A DNA stretch of 64,000 nucleotides from Phoenix dactylifera (Eukaryota > Streptophyta > Magnoliopsida > Arecales > Arecaceae), in assembly GCF_009389715.1 (NCBI RefSeq), contig NC_052399.1:23383146-23447145 (forward strand), given 5' to 3'. The notes beneath the pieces are model-generated. The model ran no database searches, was not told where the DNA came from, and worked only from the letters and a program-made list of their open reading frames with translations. Of this stretch, positions 47,848-60,287 are shown piece by piece (position 1 is the stretch's first letter; the number at the start of each line of letters is the position of its first letter). The translations under genes and the position numbers were made by a program.

Positions 47848-50800
47848 ATGGCGATCGCCACGGAAACCCATCACGAAGAGAAGGTGCGTAAGATTTCGAT
47901 TCTTTTAGGATTCTTGACTGCAATCTGGGTTTTTTGAAGTGTATGGCGGCTCCTTTTCTACTTTTACTCGGATTGTTTTGTCATGGATTTAGGTTTTCCC
48001 TGGGTCTGCCGGTAGACACTTCATGTCTTCTTTATAACGGCACTTGGAAGTAGATTTTTGGTTTTGGTTGATTAGAGCCATTAGATCTTGTTTTTTCTTT
48101 CTTTTCTTTACTTCTCTTCTGGCAAGGGCATCGGAATTGGGGGAAGCTATGGCTTTGGCTTAAAGTTTTTTCTATCTTGGTGTACCTTGTTATGTCAAGG
48201 AGCAATATTTCTTACGATCCTTCCATCAAAGCCAGGATTTAACCGCGGATTCCAGCTTTAGATGCCTTTCTGTTTTGCGGACGCATTTTAGGTTTGCAGT
48301 TCGCAGATCTTATTGGTTTTTGTTGCCAGCTCCATGGCATCTCAACTAACGAATTCTAGTGTTTTCTTAGCTCTTGTAATCAATAATTCAGGGGTATTTC
48401 TGTTCGTTCCCGTTTCGGTTTTATCTGCCTTCAATCATGGTTTCGGATTTTTTTGTGAGTTTTTTTTCAACTGTTGTAGTAATCTATTATATTTGAATAT
48501 AGACGATTTTATGCGTTTCTTTGACAGCCTTCTTCAAAGGGTTCAACAGTGGAGAAGCGCTGGACGCTGAACGATTTTGACATCGGAAAGCCACTAGGAA
48601 GAGGAAAGTTTGGTCATGTCTATCTGGCCAGAGAAAAGAGGGTACGGGCTGTATTTTGTAGTTTCGATTCATCTTCAAGGCTTGATTATAAAAACGAAGC
48701 ACATGATAGTGGAAACCCGCATTAGAAAATTATGTCAAGGTTCATTGCTACAGTGAAAGAATGATTGGATGTATTATGTGTTTGTATTCTATCAGATATA
48801 TCGGTCTCTAGACTTTATAATACTGAATTTTCCTCTTCTTTCGTGATTTAGCTATTTATCATAAGACTGCTTATTTTGAGTTTTAAAATTGGACCCAGAG
48901 CAATCATATAGTGGCACTAAAAGTTCTTTTTAAGAGCCAGCTGAGACAATCTCAAGTTGAGCATCAGCTCCAACGTGAAGTAGAAATACAGAGCCACCTC
49001 AGGCACCCAAATATACTACGTCTATATGGATACTTCTATGACCAGGTTTAGAGATCTACTCTATGATGACCGTTACTTGTGCTTTGTATTAACATCCGAG
49101 GTATTCTTTATAGTGCCTTTTTTGGCCTACTCATTTTATCTTTTTTTTTTTTGGCAGATTCGTGTTTATTTGATAGTGGAATATGCAGCAAACGGTGAAC
49201 TTTACAAAGAATTGCAGAGGTGCAAATACTTCAGTGAAAGCCGGGCAGCTACTGTGAGTTATAGCGATCTTCATATGATCATTATTCTCAATTTTAAAAC
49301 TTCTATTCATTCACTGGATTATTAGCAGTTTTTCTGTGAATATCTACTATGGGTTGCTATATGCTCCATATGGTCATTACTTTCATCTTTTAAATCTTGT
49401 GTCTGATGCATGTACTGGATATTAGCATTATTTCCTGAATACCTCATACTTTCATCAACCTATGGCATTCAGTGCACTTCCCCTGATACATCATTTTGTT
49501 TGTGATGTCTTTGATAAGATAAACTTCGCCTCTAACCTTTATATGTTATCCTTGAACTTGTGCTCAAAAAAACAATTTTGTTGTTTTTCCGCTTCAGTAC
49601 ATCTCATCATTAGCGCGGGCATTAATCTATCTTCATGGGAAGCATGTGATTCACAGGGATATCAAACCAGAGAATCTTCTGATTGGAATACAGGTACTGC
49701 CCCTTCTTTTTCTTTCCCCTTACAAAGCTAACCTACTGTTTGCTATTTTCTTTGCCAAATGCACAAACTTTGCATGCTTATGATGGAGGGTTTTATGGAT
49801 AGGGTGAGTTAAAAATTGCGGATTTTGGTTGGTCTGTGCACACTTTTAACCGTAGGCGGACCATGTGTGGCACACTGGATTACCTCCCACCTGAAATGGG
49901 TATGTCAGCCACTGTCTATCCTTTAACACAAAAGATTCTTTGTATGATTTTCAAGTTCAAGAAGTGCACTTGAGATCCTTGATCACTCCCTTGTGTTTGC
50001 CTTTGTTTCAGTGGAGAGCATAGAACATGATGCTAATGTAGACGTATGGAGCTTGGGTGTCTTGTGCTATGAGTTCCTTTATGGGGTTCCACCTTTTGAG
50101 GCAAAGGAACACTCAGATACATACAGAAGGTAAATGAGAGTCTAAGATGATCTGAATCTTCTCCTTGAATTGGCAAGTGCCTGTTTATGCATGGTGTTGG
50201 ACTTAGTTTCCTGTTAATAGAAAACTGAAGAGTTTGTATTTAATACCATGCTCACCATATACTAAACTGAAACATTTACTGTCATTCAAATTCTTCTGGC
50301 TTAAACGACATTCTTGAAAAGTGAAATTCAAAGTCTTTGCTTACATAAATCAAATAGCAGAAAACTTTTTGATGTTTATACATCTTTTTTTTAGTTTTAA
50401 GTTTTAACCATGAAATTCCTCTGCATAGTGTTCTTTGTTCTTTCAAGGGAAAAAAAGGATAGTGGCTTTATTCAAAAAATGCTATGTACTTGCCGATGAC
50501 TATTTACTTGATAATTGGACAGTTCTCAATCTTTGATGGAAAAGGTACTTTTTTACTTTTAAAGTTGTTTCTCCTTTGGCGGTCATCTCTGTGTTGTGGG
50601 AATGCTGTATTTGATGACTAAAGCTCTTAAAATGATATTTGCATATAACCACTTTTTCTGAGGGATATTGGCAATTTATTTAGCAGCAGCACTTCGCAAA
50701 CTTTGCATTGTATTAAAAAGCATTTATTGGAATTCGGATTCTCTTCTGACAAACTGTTTGCCTTTTGGATGCAGGATAGTAAAAGTCGACCTTAAATTTC

Positions 50801-51083
50801 CCCCAAAGCCAGTTATTTCTCCTTCTGCGAAGGATCTTATAAGCCAGGTGGGGCATTATATTCTTGCTTCCTTTTTTCCCTTATCACGTATTTGTTTGAT
50901 GGTTTGTAATTTAAATTTTAAGAGCAGGAGGCCACTTTCTTGAATTCACTTTGCTCAGATATTAGTTTTTATCTTATTCAGATGCTTGTCAAAGATTCCT
51001 CACAACGTCTTCCACTTCATAAGCTGCTTGAGCATCCATGGATAGTTCAAAATGCAGATCCCTCGGGCATCTACAGAGGATGA
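47848..51083 (+). CDS. AUR1: Alpha-type Aurora Ser/Thr kinase
   Basis: A mitotic kinase of the AUR1/AUR2 class, which in plants acts at spindles and in formative divisions. Nine exons join in phase: 47848-47883, 48528-48641, 48899-49045, 49158-49253, 49598-49693, 49803-49899, 50012-50129, 50775-50847 and 50982-51083 (TGA), giving 292 aa. The N-terminus is short ([12 protein letters not shown]). The kinase domain holds the glycine loop [11 protein letters not shown] (36-46), the ATP lysine K58 in [12 protein letters not shown] with D152, DFG with D170, the activation-loop threonine T183 in [16 protein letters not shown], and [20 protein letters not shown]. It ends [13 protein letters not shown], nearly the same as Arabidopsis AUR1 from memory, including length. 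All introns are GT-AG. Choice between AUR1 and AUR2 is arbitrary in a monocot. Confidence 0.96.
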
Positions 51084-51099
51084 TTTCTTAAGGACATTT

Positions 51100-52740
51100 A
51101 TCATTGCTTGTATTGTAATAGATTCTTTTATTACCATTATTTAGCTATGAAGGGATGCCAGGTTGTGAAATCAAACTACTTGTATATCATCTGAGGGCAA
51201 ATGCGCTGCATTTTGAAGTGGATTGGGTGAATTTTGGTGGTGGTGAGATCAATTCTCTGCTTGTACCCTTTTTTTGAGGGGGTATATTCTTCTTGTATCC
51301 TTTGGCACTTGTAACTCTGTATTTCCTTTTTGTTTTCTCGTGGGTTCATAAATTTTTTTTTTTTTTTGGTTTTGTGATTGTATGATGTTGCAGGAATATC
51401 ACTAAACCAATGCAGTGCTTTTACGATTTACATGTCACTAAACCAATGCAGGCTGTCTTTTACAATAAAAAACAGCCACAACCATTGCATTTCAGCCTTA
51501 TGATTCAATTCAAACTTTAGATTCCTGAAACAAACTTCTTATGAAGCAAACTTGTTGACTTTCTTTTTTTTATAAGCAAATGGAACAGTTAAAAACTTGA
51601 GCCCTTCTTTTGTAAATGATGTCGTGAAGGATATTATTCATATCCATCAATTGTCAACTTTATGTAGACAACTTCTCCAAGGGAAGCGAACTGCTGAATT
51701 GGACTCTGAAACGATGGTCGCCAACTACGGCAAGTTGTTATACTCGTGAATTATCCAGGACATTTCCTCAAAACAGGAATTATGAAGCCCCTGCAAATTT
51801 ATTCAGGAAACTTGCGTATGCGCCCTTTGCATCTCTCATTTTTGAACTGTTGGTCCATTAATTTTCATATGCCTCCAGGTCCATCATTTGCAAGTATGAT
51901 AAAGGCCCCGCTTCCCTCTCTAACTCGATTACTCCATCACTTAGACATATCTTGAGAAGTGGAAGTTTGCCACAAGCATGCCATTTGCGAGGCTATAAAA
52001 CAAATGGTTTGGCCCTCCCAAGATCCTTTTTTTGTTTTTGATTTTTTTTTATTGAATGCGAGCCTTTGCCGTCCTTTATTTTATTAGATAAGAATTATGT
52101 ACATATTAAGTTGTTTTGTCAGTGAGATATGACATGGGGTCTAGGTGAGGATTAGAAAAAGTGATATGACTAATCCTCAACACCTAGGAAAAAAAATGAC
52201 CAAAACCAGAGTTTGTATTCTTCCCGAGCAACGTGCTTTCGTTGTCGTTTCTTTTGCTCATCGTGGAAGTCATGCATGCAGGCTTTTCTTTGCTGCTACT
52301 GCAATAATATTGTAAATATCTACGATTGTTATCTTTTGCTGCGTTATTATAAGAGAACGTCCAATTTTGGAGAAAGAATATTGCCTTCCGAGCCATAGGT
52401 CCTGGAGTATAGCTTGAAATTTAAAAATTCTTTTTATTTCTCTTTTTTTATAGGCACCAACATACTGTGGAAAACATGCAGTTCTATCCTATTTTCATCT
52501 CTTTACCTTTTATTTCCATAATTCTTCCATTTGGAAGGAGTAGGGGCAGCAGAATTTTATTGGTGATCTATTGCCAAACCGTTTGTGAAGAAACATTTTA
52601 AGAACAGGTGGTTAGTCATTTCATCTTCTTCACCGAGAGAGGACAAGCTAGCGGGGCGGTCCACCTCCTTTTCCGTAGATTCTCAGCTATCAAAATTCCG
52701 TTGCTATAGCTTACCGATTGAAGATTTTAAAACCGCTTAA
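51100..52740. other. Intergenic, nothing recognised beyond Aurora 3' region
   Basis: About 150-250 bp after the stop is likely 3' UTR. The rest is AT-rich with short frames only (for example 51746-51955) and no repeat ends. Confidence 0.5.
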
Positions 52741-52752
52741 CCCAAGATCCAA

Positions 52753-53130
52753 TGTGTGAGGATCCGTGTGGGCATGTGTTTAGTCCCACATCGGTTATTC
52801 GTTGGGTAGATCTTGGGTACTTATACAGGATCAAGGAACCCAAATAATACCTTCCGGCTAGCCATTTTGGATGAGATTCTGGGTTGTTACAAATGGTATC
52901 AGAGTCGAGGACGGCTCTTGTTCGATGGTGGGAAGGGTGTGAGGTCCAATAGTCCCATATTGGAAAGACTTGTTGCAGAGCCTGGGTATATGAGGCGGGT
53001 GTCTCCAAATCCTGCAGACGCGAGAACAGACAATATCTGGCAGGGGAGCCCTGTGCTTCCTCCTCATGTGGCTCCCACATGGGCACTGGGTGCCTCACGT
53101 GCCCCGCGCAGGCGAGGGCGTGAACAATGT
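52753..53130 (+). mobile_element. TRIM-type LTR with primer-binding site, partial, fossil
   Basis: The LTR (about 52753-52891) begins TGTGTGAGGATCC and ends GGTTGTTACA; it is directly followed by AATGGTATCAGAGTCGAGG, a primer-binding site of the initiator-Met tRNA type. The LTR shares ACATCGGTTATTCGTTG, GTAGATCTTGG and CAAATAATACCTTCC with the LTRs of the TRIM at 36839-37290, so both belong to one family. The interior contains a related GTGAGGTCCAATAGTCCCA block. A matching 3' LTR was not found; the right edge is approximate. Confidence 0.65.
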
Positions 53131-53139
53131 AAAAGCAAA

Positions 53140-55080
53140 CTTTTTAAGATCTAGTCCAGCCTCGGTCAAAATCTATATCCCACTTATATTTGGAACCGAT
53201 TATGGATCATTTTTGCCCAATTTCAACGGCTCAGCCCAGCTGAACTCCAAATAATAACTGATTCACCTAGGCTAGATAATGCATGACCAAACCCATATAT
53301 AAATATAATTTCATGGTATCAGAAACTAAAATATATGAATATATAATTTTTTTCCTTTCAATATAGCTTGTCAAAATGTATGTAGATTATTCCCTTGGTA
53401 CCTACATAAGAATTGTGATAGAATTTAGTTGATATTTGCAGATACATGGAAGCCTCATTGTCTAATATTTACCCTAAGTTCAACCTAGGCTCAATCTCAA
53501 CAATATGGGATTGAAATAAGACCTTGCTAAATCAACCCTGACCATTTTCGCCATTAGACACGACAGTAGAAATGTCAATACGACCCAAAACAAGTTTAGC
53601 AAATAACTTGATCAGGTTGGATCTAGATATTGTACACAAACTCTAGCAAAATTGGTTATGGATCAAACAAACCTTTGGTTCAGCACAACTTATTTGCTGC
53701 AATGTTGCTTTAAAGCCCTCCAGGCCTCCCCCCTATGGATCTAAGGGAATTCTTGTGCTGCTGTTGAATGCCTCAACCCAACCCTATCGAACCCAATTCT
53801 GTTTGATGCATGTCTTGTATGCGACAACGGGTCCAATCAGAGCATTGCTCTTATATGCAAAGGAGTTAATTGGTGTGCTCGTTGGCTCTCTAAATAGACC
53901 TTATGGAGTTAGAGCATTTCTTGAATTTTGTCATTGCCTCCTCCCCTCTTCTGTATAAAATGTAGCATGTTAGTTTATGTAGATCCATTGATATATTGGG
54001 CTTGGCATCTATTAGCAAGCAAAGATAAAAGATGAAAAGAAGAGGAGGACCAATCAGTTACTCTTGATATAGCATCATTCAAGATATATGCATTGATGTT
54101 TTATGTTGGCTATAATTGCAAGGGCAATTTAGCAAAAAGACTTCCACTTTTTTTCATATTATTGTGGCAAGGACCAAAACAATTACAACGGCTTGCATCA
54201 TGAATATTTTATGTTGACATTATAATAAGAGAAAGAAAAATAGCATATGTACTCGGCATGTATTTGAGGATGATATAGGAAAAGAGTTATGTAATCTTCA
54301 ATCTACGAATATTTGACCTATTTTGCCATGGTGTAGATTTGACTAGTTAACAATTATGTATTACCAAGACCAATATTTCTTCTTCTTTTTTTCAGAAGCT
54401 TAAGTCTAATAAGTACTATTTATTATTTATACTATATATATTTTTTTTTACATAGTAGAATTGCATTTCTTGCACGTAGCAAAATCTTGTCAAGATGGAG
54501 ATATAGCCATGTTTTATCAAGACCAATATTTCTTCCCCTCCTTTTGGAAGATTAAGTCTAACAATTACTATTAATTGTTTATGCTATCTTTTTTTGTTTT
54601 TTATTAATACCAAAATTGTACTTTCTATTCTTTTTAATAGTTAATTATGTTGTTACAAGGTTTCTATAATGATATTAATAGCCATCCCAAAACTATTATA
54701 TAGTCGTTGTAACAATTATAATGACCATGTTTGTCCTATATGATGTAATTTATAATTTTTACTATTAAAATACTAAATTTTATAACAACAAGATAATAGA
54801 TAATAATAGAAAATAAAGATATATTTTCCAAGTCACGGATTACTCTGTAGAATATATATTTTCAAATATATATAAATTTTGGGAAGAAAATTAATTTGTA
54901 AGTTTGAAAAAGAAAAGTGAAAATACAAATAATAGCCGTATTTGCATTATAACCAGCAGTCATGATTTAACGGACGGACTTGAAACGGTTATGAGGGCCC
55001 ATACTCCTTTCCCGCGCGCGACACGTGGTATTTCCCCCTTGGCAGCTTGCGCGTAACGCAAGCCTAAGAACTCACTACCT
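53140..55080. other. Intergenic, AT-rich, nothing recognised
   Basis: Contains scattered T runs and an imperfect direct repeat near 54360-54400 and 54515-54555 sharing CAAGACCAATATTTCTTC. No genes or element ends could be supported. GC content rises sharply after about 55000 at the MSH5 promoter. Confidence 0.5.
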
Positions 55081-55091
55081 TTACCGCCTGC

Positions 55092-55099
55092 TATAAATA
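55092..55099 (+). promoter_or_regulatory. Likely TATA box of MSH5
   Basis: TATAAATA lies 118 bp before the MSH5 ATG, followed by a C-rich leader with CTCTC runs. It is assigned by motif and distance alone. Confidence 0.55.
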
Positions 55100-55209
55100 T
55101 AGCACCCCCCCAACCCCAAAGGCTCAAAAGCCTCCACTTCCCGCTCCTTGCTCCCTTCTCCCTCTCTCGCAGCTGCGCGTGCGCTTCTCCGTTCTCTCGA
55201 TCGAACGAA

Positions 55210-58200
55210 ATGGAAGAGGAAGTCGCGGAAACGGAAGTCGAATCGCAGGCGAGTGCCTCCAAAGCCTCAGTCTCCTCGTTTGATTTCAGATCTCGTTCTT
55301 GATTGCGTTTCGCCGAAATATTTCTTCAAAGGTTGCCACGACCTCGTTCTTGATCGGATTTACCATCAAATCTTCCTTGAATTGATTATGTGCTGTGATC
55401 ATACAATCCCTCACAGAATCTAATATCTTTCTTTGTCTGTTTTAATTTGCCATACTTCGAAGTTTCGAACTGATCTTTCGTTCGGCTTCTACAAACCCTC
55501 TAATTTCTTGTTCGAATACCATGTCAAGATTTGGTTCTTGAACGGATTTCCCCTCAAATCTTGTTCGCATTATTGGAGTATTTGCTGTGATCATATATAT
55601 TTCGACTTGGGCCGAACCCTCTTATTTCTTCTTCGAGTTCCATGCCAAGATCTCTTTCTGATAAGATTTCCCCTCATGTATCGCTTAAAAACCCAATATC
55701 TTTAACTGTTAGTTTTGATTGTCGGGATGATTTTAACCAGTTGATCTCGAGTTCCATCAAACCCTCGATCATCTACCTTGAATTCCATGCCCAGATATCA
55801 TTCTTTCTTGAAAACCCTAGATCTCTGCTGGTTTTTTCACCCCGAATATAACTTTCTTGGTCTTACTTCCCTATGAATCTTGTTTCTTGGTCGTACTTCC
55901 TATGAATCTTGTTTCTTGGTCGTACTTCCTATGAATCTTGTTTCTTGGTCGTACTTCCTATGAATGTTGTTTCTATCTCGTTTAAAAGCATCAATCTCTT
56001 GTTGATTCTGAGTGGTCTCCCTGGAAGAAGTAATTGACGGAAATATTCGGAAAAAAAGCAATTATAATACCGAACCCAAGGATTCAGGGGTTGTCAGATC
56101 TCAAGTGATGCCGTGCATTTTTATGATTTTAATTCTTCTGTTCTTGTTCGCTTCTTTGTCCTTATAACTCTGTTACTCTTGAAAACTGATTTCATACGAA
56201 TCTCCATGACTATTCTTGATTTTACATAGTCGGATGCATTTGATCACTTTCTGTTGGTTGTGATCTCCATGACTATATAAAAGAAACTTTATATTTCCTT
56301 CCTGGCAGAAAAAAATGAACGGAATTCTGTTCACAATTAAGCATAAACTTAACTTTGATTTCTATTTTGACAGGTAAATGTAGGGATTCTTAGGGTTTCC
56401 AACTGCTTCTTTATACTCATGTGGCTTGTAATGCATCTTCTGAATGAATGTTGCCACATTGTTGTTTTATATACATGCTCATGCTTGAAAATTCTGGTTT
56501 ATTTGCAGGTGTATATGGCATGCCTCATGCAAGGTAATCGGTAAGATTACAAGAACGAGAAATAACTATGATTTATGTTTTGAATCCATTTCATGAATTT
56601 TCATCTTATTGATTCCTTTGGGTTCCTCCAAGTTTTCCTATGCTGTCGTTGACTAAATAAATCCAGTGAAATGAAATTTTTTAACTGTTTCATGGACTCT
56701 GTATCCTGTCTATAAATTGTGATTAATTGCTTCACTTAGGGAGAGATGGATGAATTTTCCGTGAAACTAGACGCAAAACATGTATGTGCATATCTATTTT
56801 GCTTCTTTCTTTGTCAATATGTATGCGCATGTTTTATTAGGAAAATTGGTTCAGTAATATTCCTAATATTTTAAAGAACCTAGAAGGCTATAGTTTTAGG
56901 TTATATTGGATAATAAAGCTGTGTGAAGAGAGTTGTGTCCGGTCAAGCTGTTTCAAGTTTAAAGAATGTTTTTTTGTGCATGTTAGAGTTCGCATCTTTG
57001 GGATCCACACCAAACTATTTTGAAGCAAGCAAGGAAGAAGAATAAATCATAAGGTAAGAGTTTAAGGAAGAGAGATCAAAAAGCGACATAGTTGAGGCAA
57101 GGCTGTATTAGATGGTTCCTTCATTCACTTAGGGTCTATAGGATATTTCAGGTCTTAAGAATGATATACATTCTTATGGAGATTATGACATCATGTAAAA
57201 TACCTTTCCAAAGTAAATTAATAGTTAGAAAGTGTCCATTGATTGTACGTGAGTACCATTCTAAAGTCAGCTTTAAGCCTTTCAACATTTCATTTTTAAC
57301 TTTGTTTGTCATTTTCTTTTTGTAATTCAACTCCCTCTTTTTGTGTATCTGTTGTTTGGAAACTAAGTTATCAACTTTTTATTTAGTCCTTTTATTGAGT
57401 GCTGTCTTTGTTTTGCTAATAAAGTAGTTGTGGTACCACTCTTTCCAGTTTTGTATGCTATTTTTTCACTCAAAATAATACTTATTTTTCTCTAGAAAAC
57501 TTAATGTTTATCTTTCATTTCCAGTAAAGTAATTACTCTGCTTTAATTTCTCTCTCTGATGATCTTGATTTAGCCATGAACTCATGTTTATTTGGTAGGC
57601 TTGGTTTAAAATTAGGTTTACCATTGCAATTTTTTTCTGTTTTGAGGAAAAATGGGGCAAGGCTTGATGGTTACAATTGTGGTGTTGTCTTCTTAATGGA
57701 CTGTTTAGGTTCCGCATGTCCATGGCATCAATTAGGGTGACATTGGGTTGCTCTGGGCTGGGCCAACTTAGGACAGTACCATATGTGACAGATACCTGCC
57801 TACAGGTTGATGCCAATGACTTGAGCTATCAGTTCACTTGTAACCTATTTAGTTCCCCATAGCCCAACTGCAGAAGCCCTACTTGACCCAACACACGTGA
57901 CCACCTACCCAACTTGCCTAACTTAATCCTAAGCTGACTTAGTTTCTAACTGAACTGAACCAAACTAATATTACAGAGAATACTCAGTTGTGAAAACCTT
58001 ACCCAATGTCATGGCCTGTGAGGTCCAACCTAACCCACCCAATTTAGACAAATCTTTGCGGATGGTTGAGTTTCCAGGTTGGACTAGTTTTAGCATGCTC
58101 TACCATTAATGTGATGCATTATATTTTTGAAAAGAAAAGAATAAAAGCTTCATATGATTGGATCAAATATGATAAGTTTGATGGTCTTTAAGTTTAGCAC

Positions 58201-60212
58201 CTAACTCTACAATAAGATTTATAACAGAATACATGATAGCAAGTAATAGAACATGATGTGCATAAAGAACAGATTGAAAAATTAATAAAGTTGCTCAACT
58301 TGTTAAATTTTGTAAGGGGAGTACTGAGTGAAGACAAATTAATGGTGGCTACCTGCAACTTGCCTGAATAACAACATGCCCATGTTCAAGGTGCCTGTAA
58401 ATTGATAGTAGAGGCAGACACTACTGTATTATACCATTGTGAGCAGACTTAGACTAAAGCAACTAGAAAGATAGAAATCATCCTTGCTACAAGGGCATAA
58501 CACTAGATTTAGTCAATACCATGCTTTAAAGTAAAATCAAATGCTTCTAGGAGAGCTCTAAAAAATTTAATTGAGCAATAGAAGTAGGTTTTAACTTTCT
58601 GCACCTATACCCAGCTGACAGGGACCTCTCTCATGGTTGCCTTTCCTTCAGATGTTGAGCATCTTTATGGTATGATGGGGCACAGGGTGGGTATGGATGA
58701 CTAAGGAAAGGAAGACTAAGGATATTAGGTTACCATCCCTAGGCAACCATATTGGTGATTAAGATCCTTATTTGAAATGCTAAGGTTATAAGTGTCACGG
58801 CATATCAAAATCACGATCTGACTCGGAAGGGTAATGTCATAGAACAGTTACTAAAGAGTAGCATGAGGACAATCAAGAGAAGCACTGACCTGGTGAAAAA
58901 CACAGAGGATTCTCTTGAAAGTAGCAAGAGGTTCCTTAAAAGGAGACCATGGTAGAGTGTCATTGGGAGGAATGTGCAGAGGAGGAAGTTGTCGCGGACT
59001 CCTGGTGTCAATAGGAAAGTCATAGGGAATGGCTTTGAAGGAATAAGAGGTACTTATTGACCTTGGAGTGGTGAGATATAGAAAGAAAAGATCTTAAAGT
59101 TTTCGAAAAGGTAATGTTTTTTAATACTCCCCGACTTGTATGATTGTATTATTGATAATTCATATGTTTATAATTACAGCCAAGGAGGACAACAAATATT
59201 AGTGTGTTTTCTTGGAGGAAGAAACATCCACTTTATCTAAAAGTGTGAAGAAACCTACAGGTAAGAGCAAAATAAACACATGCATAGAACTTTCAGCCAA
59301 TAAGAACCAAATAGGAGGTATGGTTGATAAGATAGGTGAGCAGTCTCAAGAAGGTGATAATGCCTTTTAGTGACACATTTTGGCTCAATTATTGAGTGGT
59401 ATAACTACCCAAGAAGGGCTCCATAAAAGAAGCTTATGCCACAAATCTTACACACAATACGACTACAGATTCAATGATCTTGCTTGCCCAAATTTGGTTG
59501 GGCTTGGGACCATGGCAGTGAACTTTTAATAGATAAGAGAGAGAAACATTAAGAATTAAGGGTATAACATGAAGCCAAGTGCTTCATGAATAACCATCAA
59601 AAGATCACATAGGTGGGGCAACCACCAGCTGAAGGCTAAAGAGCTGATTCAACATATTTGGGTGCATGTGAGCAAGATTTCACAAAGAGAAAAGAGGACA
59701 GATTTTAGTCAACCAAGAGGAAAGATTTCTCCTTCTAGTCTGTGAAAACTAATGATGTTTATTTTAGCTTTCTTGTATCTCTTCGATAAATCTCTTATGC
59801 CTCATAAGCAAGGTTCATTGAATTGGTGCGTACTGCCTAGTACTGGGCATATTGTACTGTATCAGTAGCAAAGTGAGACAGTATGGGGGTGTACCGAGTC
59901 TTGGTACGCTTAACCAACTGCCGTATTGGGCATACCAACACTATATCTACATGGTACTGATATGGAGCTTGGTACCAAGATTGTGAACTTTGCTTATACG
60001 GTTAGCACATACTGATTACTGACATCTTGAATCATTGTCTGCAGTTTTAGATGATGTGTTATATTATCTCTCCAGTGTAGGAATAGCATACTATGACTCA
60101 GGTGTTCGACAACTTTTTGTCACAGAAGTTTGGGAAGGTGGAAATGGGGAGTTTCCTCTGATTGATCTTGGTACGTGATTTGGAGAAAGATATTGTAAAT
60201 ACAAACAATACT

Positions 60213-60287
<75 letters not shown>

